Shown: piece after piece, positions 1 to 8,794 of the stretch
Layout: every line of letters starts with the position of its first letter
How positions within the stretch are numbered: the stretch's first letter is position 1
From: Ideonella_A sakaiensis_A
GTDB lineage: Bacteria; Pseudomonadota; Gammaproteobacteria; Burkholderiales; Burkholderiaceae_C
DNA length: 64,000 bases
Direction: 5' to 3'
NCBI RefSeq assembly: GCF_048320135.1
Contig: NZ_CP182947.1
Coordinates: forward strand, 1,674,001-1,738,000
The notes under the pieces: generated by a model
What the model was told of the DNA's origin: nothing
Database searches by the model: none
The model's input: the letters and a program-made list of their open reading frames with translations, nothing else
Translations under genes and position numbers: made by a program

Positions 1-721
1 TGATCGTCGGCACCCGCATCGCATAACCGTCGAGGCGGCCGTTCAGCTCGGGCATCACCAGGCCGACCGCCGATGCGGCGCCGGTCTTGGTCGGGATCAT
101 GCTCGAGGTCGCGCTGCGCGCACGGCGCAGGTCCTCGTGGTAGACGTCGGTCAGCACCTGGTCGTTGGTGTACGAGTGGATCGTCGTCATCAGGCCGGTC
201 TCGAGGCCGATCGCCTTGTGCAGCGGCTGCACCAGCGGCGCCAGGCAGTTGGTCGTGCACGAGGCATTGCTGATCACGGTATCGGCCGCCTTCAGCACGC
301 CGTGGTTGACGCCGTAGACGATCGTCGCATCGACATCCTTGCCGCCCGGCGCCGAGATGATCACCTTCTTCGCGCCGCCCTGCAGGTGGGCCGATGCCTT
401 TTCCTTGCTGGTGAAGAAGCCGGTGCACTCGAGCACGACGTCGACGCCGAGGTCCTTCCACGGCAGCTCGGCCGGGTTGCGGATCGCCAGCACGCGGATC
501 TTGTCGCCATTGACGACCATGTGGTCACCGTCGACCGAGACGCTGCCGGGGAACGGTCCGTGCGCGGTGTCGTATTTGGTCAGGTGGGCATTGGTCTCGG
601 GTTTGCCGAGGTCGTTGATCGCGACGATCTCGATGTCGTGTTTTTTCCCGCCCTCGTAGTGGGCACGCAGGACGTTGCGGCCGATGCGGCCATAACCGTT
701 GATGGCGACTTTGATGGTCAT
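1..721 (-). CDS. gap: Glyceraldehyde-3-phosphate dehydrogenase, type I (C-terminus beyond left edge)
   Basis: Catalyses NAD-dependent oxidation and phosphorylation of glyceraldehyde 3-phosphate to 1,3-bisphosphoglycerate in cytoplasmic glycolysis/gluconeogenesis. The first 240 residues are visible and the gene runs off the left edge. The N-terminus has the Rossmann signature NGYGRIGRNVLRA (residues 8-20). The active-site loop SNASCTTNCLAP follows, with the catalytic Cys at about residue 155. The start is the ATG at 719-721, which gives the canonical MTIKVAINGYGRIGR N-terminus. It is the last visible gene of a leftward cluster tkt, TonB-C-like gene, gap, with 49 bp separating it from the gene upstream. 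Linkage of tkt and gap is common in beta- and gammaproteobacteria. Nothing unusual is seen in the visible part. Confidence 0.97.
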   Translation of the reverse strand, partial: MTIKVAINGYGRIGRNVLRAHYEGGKKHDIEIVAINDLGKPETNAHLTKYDTAHGPFPGSVSVDGDHMVVNGDKIRVLAIRNPAELPWKDLGVDVVLECTGFFTSKEKASAHLQGGAKKVIISAPGGKDVDATIVYGVNHGVLKAADTVISNASCTTNCLAPLVQPLHKAIGLETGLMTTIHSYTNDQVLTDVYHEDLRRARSATSSMIPTKTGAASAVGLVMPELNGRLDGYAMRVPTI

Positions 722-770
722 GTTGGCTTCCTTGGTTGCGAAAGAGGAGGGAAATCGGGAATCGAGCGGC

Positions 771-1256
771 TCAGCTGCTGCTCGCGCAGACGACATAAAC
801 CGTCGTGAAGGGGAACTTGTCGGGCACTGTGAACGCGCCACTGACGTCGAAGCTGAGCGTCGCCGGCACCGCCTCGGTCAGCACGATCGGCAGCTTCGGG
901 TCGCCGGTCGAGCGCTGCACCGTGACGCTGCCCGGCACGACCTGCCCGGTCTTGTCGATCATCACGCGGACGCGGGCGCCGCTGACGATGTTGCGCTCGG
1001 TCAGCAGGCCGTTCGGAACGATGATCGGCGTGCGGATCTTCAGCCCCATCCTGCGCAGGTGCGGGCCGGTTTCGGCCTGCGGGATGCCCTGCGACAGTTC
1101 GTCGAGCGCCGCGGTGCATTCGGGCGGCGGGCCGGCCTCCTGCGCCGCGGGCGCGGCGGCTTTCGGCGCGTCGGCCGCGAACGCCACAGCGGTGCAGACG
1201 GCCAATACGGCGCCGGCAAGCGCCGTGGTCAGACTGGAAGTGGCCTGGTTCATCAT
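771..1256 (-). CDS. Exported protein with TonB C-terminal-like domain
   Basis: This 161-residue protein has a Sec-type signal peptide (hydrophobic stretch TTALAGAVLAVCTAVAFAAD, residues 9-28), an Ala/Pro-rich linker, and a C-terminal half resembling the TonB C-terminal fold. The recognisable stretch is VRVMIDKTGQVVPGSVTVQR followed by a late Phe-containing strand. There is no proline-rich periplasm-spanning segment and the start looks like a cleavable signal rather than a TonB anchor, so it is probably a small periplasmic TonB-like protein and not an energy transducer. The start ATG at 1254-1256 overlaps the tkt stop codon (ATGA), implying translational coupling. The role of such a protein between tkt and gap is not known to me. 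The same frame stays open far upstream across tkt, but that extension is antisense-like shadow sequence. Confidence 0.75.
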   Translation of the reverse strand: MMNQATSSLTTALAGAVLAVCTAVAFAADAPKAAAPAAQEAGPPPECTAALDELSQGIPQAETGPHLRRMGLKIRTPIIVPNGLLTERNIVSGARVRVMIDKTGQVVPGSVTVQRSTGDPKLPIVLTEAVPATLSFDVSGAFTVPDKFPFTTVYVVCASSS

Positions 1257-3304
1257 TTCTTGCCGAGTACCTTCAATACGGTTGCCGCGACATTCTCCGC
1301 GGTAAAGCCGAAAAACTTGAACAGCGCCGGCGCCGGCGCCGATTCGCCAAAGCTGTCGATGCCGACGACCGCGGCGCACTGGTATTTCCACCAGCCGTCG
1401 GTCGCACCCATCTCGACCGCGATGCGCGGCAGTGCATCGGGCAGCACCGCGCGCTTGTAGGCAAGGCTCTGGCGATCGAAGACGGTCGTGCTCGGCATCG
1501 AGACGACACGCACCGCGATCTTGCGCGCCGCCAGCAGCTGCTGCGCATGCAACGCCAGCTGCACTTCCGAGCCGGTCGCGATGATCACCGCCTGCGCGCG
1601 CCGGCGCAGCCCGACCTCGCTCGGCTCGGCGAGCACATAGGCGCCCTTCGAGATGTCGTCGAGGCCGGATTTCGGCGCATACGGCAGGTTCTGCCGCGAC
1701 AGCAGCAAGGCGCTGGGCCGCTGTGCGCTCTGCAGCGCACAGGCCCAGGCAACCACCGTCTCGGCGGTATCGGCCGGCCGCCAGACGTCGAGGCCCGGAA
1801 TCAGCCGCAGCGACGCCGCATGTTCGATCGACTGGTGGGTCGGTCCGTCCTCGCCGAGGCCGATGCTGTCGTGCGTGAAGACATGGATCACCCGCTGCTT
1901 CATCAGCGCGGCCATGCGGATCGCATTGCGGCTGTAGTCGCTGAAGGTCAGGAAGGTGCCGCCGTAGGGAATGAAGCCGCCATGCAGCGCAACGCCGTTC
2001 ATCACCGCGGCCATGCCGAATTCGCGCACGCCGTAGTTGATGTGGCGGCCCGGGCGGTTGTCGTCGCCGAGCACCGGCGATGCATCGCCGGCGAAACGCA
2101 GCGGCGGCGTGTGGCTGGTATTGGTCAGGTTCGAGCCGGTCAGGTCGGCGCTGCCGCCGAGCATCTCGGGCAGTGCTGCGGTGAAGGCCTCGAGCGCGAG
2201 CTGGCTGGCCTTGCGGCTGGCGGCGGTGGCCGCCTGCTGGTGCGCCGCGACCGCGGCATCGACCGCAACCTGCGCAAAATTGTCGGGCAGCCGGCCCTCG
2301 ACGCGGCGGATGAATTCGACCGCCAGCTCCGGATACTGCTGGCTGTAGGCCTCGAAGGCCAGCACCCATCTCGTCTCGGCGGCCAGACCGGCATCGCCCG
2401 CATCCCAGGCCTCGTAGACCGGTTCCGGGATCACGAACGGCTCGTGGCTCCAGCCGAGCGCCTCGCGGGTCAGGCGGATTTCGTCGCCGCCGAGCGCCTC
2501 GCCGTGTGCCTTCGCGGTGCCAGCGCGGTTCGGCGCGCCCTTGCCGATCACCGTCTTGCAGCAGATCAGCGTCGGCCGGTCGACGGCCTCGCGCGCCTGC
2601 GCGATCGCCGCATCGACGGCGTCGACATCATGGCCGTCGATGCCGTCGATGACATTCCAGCCGAGCGCGCGGAAACGCTGCGCCGTATCGTCGATGAACC
2701 ACGGCTCGACCTTGCCGTCGATCGAGATGCCGTTGTCGTCGTAGACCGCGATCAGCTTGTTCAGCTTCCACGCCGCCGCCAGGGCGGCCGCCTCGTGGCT
2801 GATGCCCTCCATCAGGCAGCCGTCGCCGAGGAAGACATAGGTGTTGTGGTCGACGATCGCGTGGCCGGGCCGGTTGAAGGTCGCGGCCAGCAGCTTTTCG
2901 GCCAGCGCCATGCCGACCGCATTGGCCACGCCCTGGCCGAGCGGGCCGGTCGTCGTCTCGACGCCGGGCGTCAGGCCGAATTCCGGATGGCCCGGCGTCT
3001 TGCTGTGCAGCTGGCGGAAATTGCGCAGCTCGCTCATCGGCAGGTCGTAGCCGCTCAGGTGCAGCAACGCATACAGCAGCATCGAGCCATGGCCGTTCGA
3101 CAGGACGAACCGATCACGGTCGGCCCAGGCCGGATTGCGCGGGTTGTGCTTAAGGTGGCGGCCCCACAATGCAACGGCGATTTCGGCCATGCCCATCGGC
3201 GCGCCCGGATGGCCGGAATTGGCCTGCTGCACGGCGTCCATCGCCAGCGCGCGGATGGCATTGGCCATCAACGAGGTATTCGAATTGTTTGCGTCGGCGG
3301 CCAT
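1253..3304 (-). CDS. tkt: Transketolase
   Basis: Thiamine-diphosphate-dependent transfer of two-carbon ketol units in the pentose phosphate pathway, linking it to glycolysis through glyceraldehyde 3-phosphate and fructose 6-phosphate. The protein has 683 residues, close to the usual 660-690. It begins with the typical helix IRALAMDAVQQANSGHPGAP, has the ThDP motif GDGCLMEGISHEAA near residue 160 and an NGISIDG Mg/diphosphate-binding segment shortly after. The pyrimidine-binding domain has the signature THDSIGLGEDGPTHQSIEH. Genes for a TonB-C-like protein and gap follow downstream, the first overlapping by 4 bp. An 86-bp gap separates it from the divergent speD gene, so the tkt promoter probably lies there. 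Confidence 0.97.
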   Translation of the reverse strand: MAADANNSNTSLMANAIRALAMDAVQQANSGHPGAPMGMAEIAVALWGRHLKHNPRNPAWADRDRFVLSNGHGSMLLYALLHLSGYDLPMSELRNFRQLHSKTPGHPEFGLTPGVETTTGPLGQGVANAVGMALAEKLLAATFNRPGHAIVDHNTYVFLGDGCLMEGISHEAAALAAAWKLNKLIAVYDDNGISIDGKVEPWFIDDTAQRFRALGWNVIDGIDGHDVDAVDAAIAQAREAVDRPTLICCKTVIGKGAPNRAGTAKAHGEALGGDEIRLTREALGWSHEPFVIPEPVYEAWDAGDAGLAAETRWVLAFEAYSQQYPELAVEFIRRVEGRLPDNFAQVAVDAAVAAHQQAATAASRKASQLALEAFTAALPEMLGGSADLTGSNLTNTSHTPPLRFAGDASPVLGDDNRPGRHINYGVREFGMAAVMNGVALHGGFIPYGGTFLTFSDYSRNAIRMAALMKQRVIHVFTHDSIGLGEDGPTHQSIEHAASLRLIPGLDVWRPADTAETVVAWACALQSAQRPSALLLSRQNLPYAPKSGLDDISKGAYVLAEPSEVGLRRRAQAVIIATGSEVQLALHAQQLLAARKIAVRVVSMPSTTVFDRQSLAYKRAVLPDALPRIAVEMGATDGWWKYQCAAVVGIDSFGESAPAPALFKFFGFTAENVAATVLKVLGKK

Positions 3305-3390
3305 GCAATGCCCTGGGCTGTAAAAACTGAAGAACCGGCGATTTTAGGCGACCCGCCCCGACCGACCCGGCCGCCCTGGATAATCGCGCG

Positions 3391-3801
3391 ATGGACGGAC
3401 TGCACCTGACCGCTGACTTGTCCGGCTGCCCGGCCGGCTTGGCCGCGATGAGCGATCCGCAGGCGTTGCAAGGCGCCTGCCTGCAGGCCGTGCGCGACGC
3501 CGGCTTGCAGCCGGTCGCCGAGTTGTTCCATCGGTTCGCAGCCGGTGCAGCGGCCGCCGACGGCAAACCACCGGCCGGCATCACCGGCGTCGTGCTGCTC
3601 GCCGAATCGCACCTTGCGGTCCACACCTGGCCGGAATTCGGCAGCGTGACGCTCGACGTCTATGTCTGCAATGTCGGCGTCGACAACCGGGACCGGGCGC
3701 GGCAGCTGATCGATGCACTGTGCGCGGTTTTTGCACCACAGGACGTGGTGCACAACAGCCTGCAGCGCGGCCGCGTCGATCTGCCGCTGGCCGCCGCATG
3801 A
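3391..3801 (+). CDS. speD: S-adenosylmethionine decarboxylase proenzyme, class 1B
   Basis: Makes decarboxylated SAM, the aminopropyl donor for spermidine synthesis. The protein has 136 residues, the size of the short prokaryotic SpeH-type enzyme rather than the long E. coli SpeD. The self-cleavage site is clear: in LLAESHLAVHTWPE the bond before Ser73 should be cut, and that Ser becomes the pyruvoyl cofactor. The downstream VDVYVCN-like segment (LDVYVCNVG) is also typical of the family. The stop codon overlaps the murU start (ATGA), so the two are translationally coupled although they serve unrelated pathways. No spermidine synthase gene is in the window. Confidence 0.93.
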   Translation: MDGLHLTADLSGCPAGLAAMSDPQALQGACLQAVRDAGLQPVAELFHRFAAGAAAADGKPPAGITGVVLLAESHLAVHTWPEFGSVTLDVYVCNVGVDNRDRARQLIDALCAVFAPQDVVHNSLQRGRVDLPLAAA

Positions 3802-4511
3802 AACCACCGAAGGCGATGCTGCTGGCGGCCGGCCGCGGCGAACGGATGCGGCCGCTGACCGACACGACGCCGAAACCGCTGCTGAAGATCGGCGGCAGGC
3901 CGATGATCGAATGGCATCTCGATGCGCTGGCGCGCGCCGGCATCCGCGAGGTCGTGATCAACACCGCCTGGCTCGAGCAGCAGTTTGCGGCCGCACTCGG
4001 CGACGGCGCGCGCTGGAACCTGCGAATCCGCTATTCGATGGAAGGCCGCGACCATGGCGGCGCGCTGGAGACCGCAGGCGGCATCGCGACCGCGCTGCGC
4101 TGGCTGGTCGACGATGCGGACGATCCGTTCTGGGTCGCCTCGGCAGACATTCACGCACCGGAGTTCGTTTTCGACGCCGCCGCGGTGCAGATGATGCGCG
4201 ACGATCCGCAGCGCCTGGCCCACCTCTGGCTGGTCGAGAACCCGCCGTTCCATCCGGCCGGCGATTTCGGCATCGACGCCGGCGGCCGCGGCCTCGCCGA
4301 TGACGCCGGCCCGGACGGGCGCCGCTGGACGTATTCGAATTTCGGTCTGCTGCGCGCCGCACTGCTCGACGGCATCGAAGCCGGCAGCCGGGCAGCGCTC
4401 GGGCCGCTGCTGAAGGCCGGCATGCGGCAGCGGCGAATCAGCGCCGAGGTCTACCGCGGCCGCTGGCACAACGTCGGCACGCCGGAACAACTGGCCGAGC
4501 TGAACCGCTGA
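3798..4511 (+). CDS. murU: N-acetylmuramate alpha-1-phosphate uridylyltransferase
   Basis: A sugar-1-phosphate nucleotidyltransferase of 237 residues. The N-terminal nucleotide-binding signature is complete: AAGRGERMRPLTDTTPKPL at about residues 10-28, followed by KIGGRPMIEWHLDALARAGI. A metal-binding Asp is present in VASADIHAPE (where many relatives have GD), and YRGRWHNVGTPEQLAEL is the characteristic C-terminus. The short length and the WHNVGTPEQL ending match MurU of the peptidoglycan recycling route that bypasses de novo UDP-MurNAc synthesis. The AmgK kinase gene that usually precedes murU is not adjacent; speD is there instead. A longer in-frame start exists upstream, but the ATG at 3798 matches the family N-terminus. 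Confidence 0.85.
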   Translation: MKPPKAMLLAAGRGERMRPLTDTTPKPLLKIGGRPMIEWHLDALARAGIREVVINTAWLEQQFAAALGDGARWNLRIRYSMEGRDHGGALETAGGIATALRWLVDDADDPFWVASADIHAPEFVFDAAAVQMMRDDPQRLAHLWLVENPPFHPAGDFGIDAGGRGLADDAGPDGRRWTYSNFGLLRAALLDGIEAGSRAALGPLLKAGMRQRRISAEVYRGRWHNVGTPEQLAELNR

Positions 4512-4520
4512 CGCGGCGCC

Positions 4521-5510
4521 TTATTCGCCGGCCGTCGGGCAGCGGTTGACCTCGAGCGACAGGTGGACCAGCTGCGGATAGATGCGCAGCCGTTCCCGAT
4601 ACACCGACGGCGCGAGCGGCCGGTCGGCAACCAGGACGGCGATCGCGGCAAATTTTTCCCTGCCGACCCGCCAGACGTGCAGGTCGGCGACCTTCGCGTC
4701 GCCGTCGGATTCGAGCGTGCGCCGCACCTGCTGCGTCAGCGGCAGGTCCATCTCGCGGTCGAGCAGGATCACCGACGACTCGCGCATCAGGCCGATCGCC
4801 CAGACCGCGATCACGACCGCGCCGAGCAAACCGACCAGCGGATCGAGCCACCACCAGCCGAGCCACAGTGCCGCGCCGAGCGCGATGATCGCCAGCACCG
4901 AGGTCAGTGCATCGGTCAGCACGTGGACATAGGCGGCCTGCAGATTGACGTCGCGCGCACCGTGGCCGTGGGCGCCGCCAAGCGGGTGGCCGTGGTCATG
5001 TCCATGATGATGGCCGTGACCGTGGCCGTGGTGATCGTCGGCATGGCCATGGCCGCCGTGCAGCAGCCATGCCGACAGCAGGTTGACGACCAGCCCGATC
5101 ACCGCGACCTGCAACGCGATGCCGGCCTCGATCGACTGCACCGCCCACAGCCGCTGCAGCGATTCGAAGCCGATGCCGGCGGCGACCAGCAGCAGCGCCA
5201 GTGCGCTCGAATAGCCGCCGAGCACCTCGATTTTCCAGGTGCCGAAGCTGTAGCGGTGATCGGCACGGTGGCGGCGCGCCAGCCCATACGCGAGCGCGGC
5301 GACGCCGAGCGCCAGCGCGTGCGTGCCCATGTGCCAGCCATCGGCCAGCAAGGCCATCGAGCCGGTCCACCAGCCGGCGCCTATTTCGGCCACCATCGTC
5401 ACAAGCGTCAGCAGCAGCACCCAGCGGGTACGGCCTTCGCCGCGCCGGTTGCCGGAATCGAAGGCGTGGCTGTGCTGCCAGCGGCTCAGATCGTGATGGT
5501 GTCCTGCCAT
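4521..5510 (-). CDS. dmeF: Cation diffusion facilitator, DmeF-like metal exporter
   Basis: An inner-membrane proton-driven exporter of divalent metals (Co, Ni or Zn in relatives), 329 residues. The N-terminus is His-rich (MAGHHHDLSRWQHSHAFD), which is characteristic of DmeF. Six membrane segments follow, with the metal-site motif ADGWHMGTHALAL in TM2 and HVLTDALTSVLAI in TM5. Between TM4 and TM5 is a cytoplasmic loop very rich in His and Gly (about residues 150-185), a likely metal sensor or ferry. The C-terminal cytoplasmic domain has KVADLHVWRVGREKFAAIAV. It converges with murU (9-bp gap) and is divergent from pepP (59-bp gap). The exact metal cannot be read from sequence. Confidence 0.88.
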   Translation of the reverse strand: MAGHHHDLSRWQHSHAFDSGNRRGEGRTRWVLLLTLVTMVAEIGAGWWTGSMALLADGWHMGTHALALGVAALAYGLARRHRADHRYSFGTWKIEVLGGYSSALALLLVAAGIGFESLQRLWAVQSIEAGIALQVAVIGLVVNLLSAWLLHGGHGHADDHHGHGHGHHHGHDHGHPLGGAHGHGARDVNLQAAYVHVLTDALTSVLAIIALGAALWLGWWWLDPLVGLLGAVVIAVWAIGLMRESSVILLDREMDLPLTQQVRRTLESDGDAKVADLHVWRVGREKFAAIAVLVADRPLAPSVYRERLRIYPQLVHLSLEVNRCPTAGE

Positions 5511-5569
5511 CGTGTAAGGCGTGCCCCTTGTGCTTACCTGTGGCGCGCCCGCGCCGATATAGTCCGTTC

Positions 5570-6985
5570 ATGAGCATAACGCCGCCTTCCCTGCACTGCG
5601 CCGATCGCCGTGCCGCCCTCGCCGCCGCGATGCAAGCCGCCGGTGGCGGGATTGCGCTGATCCCGACGGCGCCGCAGCGCCAGCGCAATGGCGACAGCGA
5701 GCACCCCTACCGGCATGACAGCCATTTCCACCACCTGACCGGCTTCAACGAGCCCGAAGCCTGGCTGGTGCTGTCAAGCGACGGCGTCAGCACGATTTTT
5801 TTGCGCGAGAAGGACATCGAGCGCGAAATCTGGGACGGCCTGCGCCTTGGCGTCGATGCCGCGAAGCAGACCCTCGGTGTCGACCGTGCGCTGCCGATCG
5901 GCGAGCTCGACCGCACCCTGCCCGATCTGCTCGACGGCCAGCCGGCCGTCTGGTGGCCGTTCGGTGTGCACGAGGGCATCGAAAACCGGGTCGAGCACTG
6001 GCTCGGTGTGCTGCGCGGCCGGGCGCGGCTCGGCGTCGAGGTGCCGACGACGCTGCGCGACCTCGGGCCGCTGCTGGCCGAGATGCGGCTGCACAAGGAT
6101 GGGGTCGAACTCGAGCTGATGCGCCGCGCGGCGACGATCTCGGCCGGCGCGCATCGGCGGGCGATGGCCTTTTGCGCGGCCCGCTTCCGTGCCGGCGCCA
6201 GCGCGGTCCATGAATACGAGATCGAGGCCGAGCTGCTGCACGAATTCCGCCGCCACGGCGCGAGCGGCCCGGCCTACACGCCGATCGTCGCCGCCGGCGC
6301 CAATGCCTGCGTGCTGCACTATGCCGCCGGCGATGCGGCCTGCGGCGATGCGCTGCTGACTCCGGGCGAGCTCTGCCTGATCGATGCCGGCTGCGAATTT
6401 GCCGGTTACGCCAGCGACATCACCCGAACTTTTCCGGGCGGCGGCCGTTTCAGCGGGCCGCAGCGCGAGCTCTACCTGCTGGTGCTCGCCGCCCACGACG
6501 CGGCGGTCGCCGAAACGCGGCCCGGTGCGCGCCAGCGCGACGCCCACCATGCGGCGGTGCGGGTGCTGGCGCAGGGCATGCTCGACCTCGGCCTGCTCGA
6601 CCGCAACCGCGACGGAGACCTCGATGCGGTGATCGACAGCGCCGCCTACCGCCGCTTCTACATGCACGGCACCGGCCACTGGCTCGGGCGCGATGTGCAC
6701 GATGTCGGCGAATACCTGTCGCTCGACGAAGCGCCGTTCGAGCAGAGCGACGGCATCGGCGGGCGATGCGTTCGCAAGCCGTCGCGGCGACTCGCGCCGG
6801 GCATGGTTGTCACGATCGAGCCCGGCATCTATGTCCGGCCGGCCGAAGGCATCGACGAAAAATGGTGGCACATCGGCATCCGGATCGAGGATGATGCGGT
6901 GATCACCGCCGGCGGCTGCGAACTGATCACGCGCGGCGTGCCGGTTGCTCCCGACGAGATCGAGGCGCTGATGCGCGACAGCTGA
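5570..6985 (+). CDS. pepP: Xaa-Pro aminopeptidase (aminopeptidase P)
   Basis: A cytoplasmic dinuclear-metal peptidase that removes N-terminal residues preceding proline. The protein has 471 residues, somewhat longer than E. coli PepP (441). The N-terminal creatinase-like domain has HPYRHDSHFHHLTGFNEPEA. The pita-bread domain shows the expected ligands: Asp pair in CLIDAGCEFAGYASDITRTF, His in YMHGTGHWLGRDVHDVGEY, Glu in VVTIEPGIYV and Glu in GIRIEDDAVIT. The ATG at 5570 was chosen because it gives the typical short N-terminus; the same frame is open upstream but has no family similarity. A diguanylate cyclase gene follows after 25 bp. Confidence 0.94.
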   Translation: MSITPPSLHCADRRAALAAAMQAAGGGIALIPTAPQRQRNGDSEHPYRHDSHFHHLTGFNEPEAWLVLSSDGVSTIFLREKDIEREIWDGLRLGVDAAKQTLGVDRALPIGELDRTLPDLLDGQPAVWWPFGVHEGIENRVEHWLGVLRGRARLGVEVPTTLRDLGPLLAEMRLHKDGVELELMRRAATISAGAHRRAMAFCAARFRAGASAVHEYEIEAELLHEFRRHGASGPAYTPIVAAGANACVLHYAAGDAACGDALLTPGELCLIDAGCEFAGYASDITRTFPGGGRFSGPQRELYLLVLAAHDAAVAETRPGARQRDAHHAAVRVLAQGMLDLGLLDRNRDGDLDAVIDSAAYRRFYMHGTGHWLGRDVHDVGEYLSLDEAPFEQSDGIGGRCVRKPSRRLAPGMVVTIEPGIYVRPAEGIDEKWWHIGIRIEDDAVITAGGCELITRGVPVAPDEIEALMRDS

Positions 6986-7010
6986 GCCGCTGACCCAACC
7001 GGATACGACG

Positions 7011-8486
7011 ATGAAAGCACGCGAACCCGAACTGGCCAGCGAACTCGACGGCAGCTCGATGTTCGAGCTGGCGCCGGTCTCGTTGTGGATCGAGGATTAC
7101 CACGCGCTGCGCGAACTGTTCGAGCGCTGGCGCGCCGACGGTGTCGTCGATCTGCGCGACTGGCTGCGCGGCGACCCGCAGCGCATCGCCGAATGCTGGG
7201 CCAGCATCGAACTGGTCAAGGTGAACCGCCGCACGCTGGAGCTGTACGGCGCGGCCGATCTCGCCGAACTGCAGGCCGGTCTCGGCAGCGTCTTCCGCGA
7301 CGACATGCGCGAAGGCCACATCGAGGAACTGGTCCGGCTGTGGAATGGCGAAACCACCTTCGGCGGGCCGACCGTCAATTACACGCTGCAGGGCAAGCGG
7401 CTCGACATCGTGCTCGACGCGACCGTGATGCCAGGCCACGAGGCGACCTGGAACCGCGTGCTGCTCGCGGTCGAGGACGTCACCGAGCGCAGCATCGCAC
7501 AGCGCGCGCTGCTGCACAGCGAAGCCTATGCGCGCGGGCTGTTCGAGCATTCGCCGGTCTCGTTGTGGGTCGAGGATTTCAGCGCGGTGAAGGCGCTGCT
7601 CGAGGAGGTGCGCGACGCCGGCGTCAGCGATTTCCGTACCTTCACCGATGTCCATCCGGAATTCGTCGAGCGCTGCATGCAGGAGATCCGCGTCATCGAC
7701 GTCAACCAGCAGACGCTGAAGATGTTCGCGGCACCCGACAAGGAGACGCTGCTGCGCAATCTGCACGAGGTGTTTCGGGACGCGATGAACCTGCACTTCA
7801 AGGAGCAGCTGATCGACCTGTGGAACGGCAAGACCTTCCAGCAGCGCGAAGCGATCAACTATGCGCTGACCGGCGAACGCGTCGACGTCTACCTGCAGTT
7901 CTCGATCCTGTCGGGCCATGAGGCATCCTGGGACCTGGTGCTGATCTCGCTGACCGACATCACGGCGCGCAAGAAGGCCGAGGCCTACCTCGAATTTCTC
8001 GGCAAGCACGACTCGCTGACCAAGTTGCGCAACCGTTCCTATTTCACCGACGAGTTGGCGCGGCTGGAGCGGCGCGGGCCGTGGCCGGTGACGGTGATGA
8101 TGCTGGATCTGAACGGCCTGAAAGGCGTCAACGACGAACTGGGGCATGTCGGCGGCGATGCGCTGCTGCGGCGCGCCGGCGAGGCGCTGGCGAAGGCCGT
8201 CGACAAGACGAGTTGTGCCGCGCGCATCGGCGGCGATGAATTTGCGCTGCTGCTGCCGGCCAGCGACGAACAGGCCGGCGAGCGGATGACCGAGCGCATC
8301 AACGAACTGACCGAGCTGAACAACACCTTCTACGGCGGCAGCGTGCTGAGTTTTTCGATCGGCAGCGCCACCTGCCAGAAAGGCGAGCGGCTCGAACAGG
8401 CGCTGCACCTGGCCGACCAGCGCATGTATCAGAGCAAGACGGCCTATTACGAGAGCGCCGGCATCAACCGCCGCCGCAGCGACTGA
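7011..8486 (+). CDS. Diguanylate cyclase with two tandem PAS-like sensor domains
   Basis: A 491-residue protein predicted to make cyclic di-GMP. Two related sensor modules fill about residues 15-325. Each begins with a matching motif (LAPVSLWIEDYHALRELFE and HSPVSLWVEDFSAVKALLE) and ends with similar VEDVTER / LTDITAR strands that act as PAS-to-output linkers. The C-terminal GGDEF domain has the intact catalytic motif RIGGDEFALLLP near residue 407. The allosteric RxxD inhibitory site expected five residues earlier is replaced by DKTS, so product inhibition through that site is unlikely. No membrane segment is seen, so the protein is probably cytoplasmic. It sits 25 bp after pepP and overlaps the next gene by 1 bp. 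Confidence 0.9.
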   Translation: MKAREPELASELDGSSMFELAPVSLWIEDYHALRELFERWRADGVVDLRDWLRGDPQRIAECWASIELVKVNRRTLELYGAADLAELQAGLGSVFRDDMREGHIEELVRLWNGETTFGGPTVNYTLQGKRLDIVLDATVMPGHEATWNRVLLAVEDVTERSIAQRALLHSEAYARGLFEHSPVSLWVEDFSAVKALLEEVRDAGVSDFRTFTDVHPEFVERCMQEIRVIDVNQQTLKMFAAPDKETLLRNLHEVFRDAMNLHFKEQLIDLWNGKTFQQREAINYALTGERVDVYLQFSILSGHEASWDLVLISLTDITARKKAEAYLEFLGKHDSLTKLRNRSYFTDELARLERRGPWPVTVMMLDLNGLKGVNDELGHVGGDALLRRAGEALAKAVDKTSCAARIGGDEFALLLPASDEQAGERMTERINELTELNNTFYGGSVLSFSIGSATCQKGERLEQALHLADQRMYQSKTAYYESAGINRRRSD

Positions 8487-8776
8487 TGGGCCAGCAGATT
8501 CTTGCCGCAATCGGGCTGGCGGTCTGCGTGCTGCTGGTCGTGCGGCTGCTGCTGAGCCCGCCGCGTCGCCACCGTTTCGATGCCACGGCACAGCAGGGAT
8601 GGATCCGCCTGAAAAGCGGCGCGATCGCGATCTGGCACTGGCGGCGCAATCGCCGCGAGGCCGAGCGCGCTGCGCGCGATGCGATCAATCGCGCCGCCGG
8701 GCGCAAGGACGGCGGCAACTGGGACGGCAACGTCTACCAGGCGAAATCGTTCCGCAAGCCGCGCAAGCCGCATTGA
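8486..8776 (+). CDS. Small membrane-anchored basic protein, unknown function
   Basis: I do not recognise this 96-residue protein. It has one N-terminal hydrophobic helix (ILAAIGLAVCVLLVVRLLL, residues 5-23) followed by a strongly basic cytoplasmic tail rich in Arg/Lys with several Trp residues (SGAIAIWHWRRNRREAER). The tail ends in KSFRKPRKPH. The ATG shares one base with the stop codon of the diguanylate cyclase gene (TGATG), so it is almost certainly co-translated with it. The basic, Trp-containing tail could bind acidic lipid or nucleic acid, but that is only a guess. It converges with the DUF924 gene (18-bp gap). Confidence 0.65.
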   Translation: MGQQILAAIGLAVCVLLVVRLLLSPPRRHRFDATAQQGWIRLKSGAIAIWHWRRNRREAERAARDAINRAAGRKDGGNWDGNVYQAKSFRKPRKPH

Positions 8777-8794
8777 GCGCCGGCCGGCTGCAGG

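Noticed and set aside
1547..3409. 620-codon plus-strand open frame opposite tkt
   Set aside because: Lies entirely over a clear transketolase; its translation is Arg/Ala/Asp-rich without domains, as expected of a mirror frame in GC-rich DNA.
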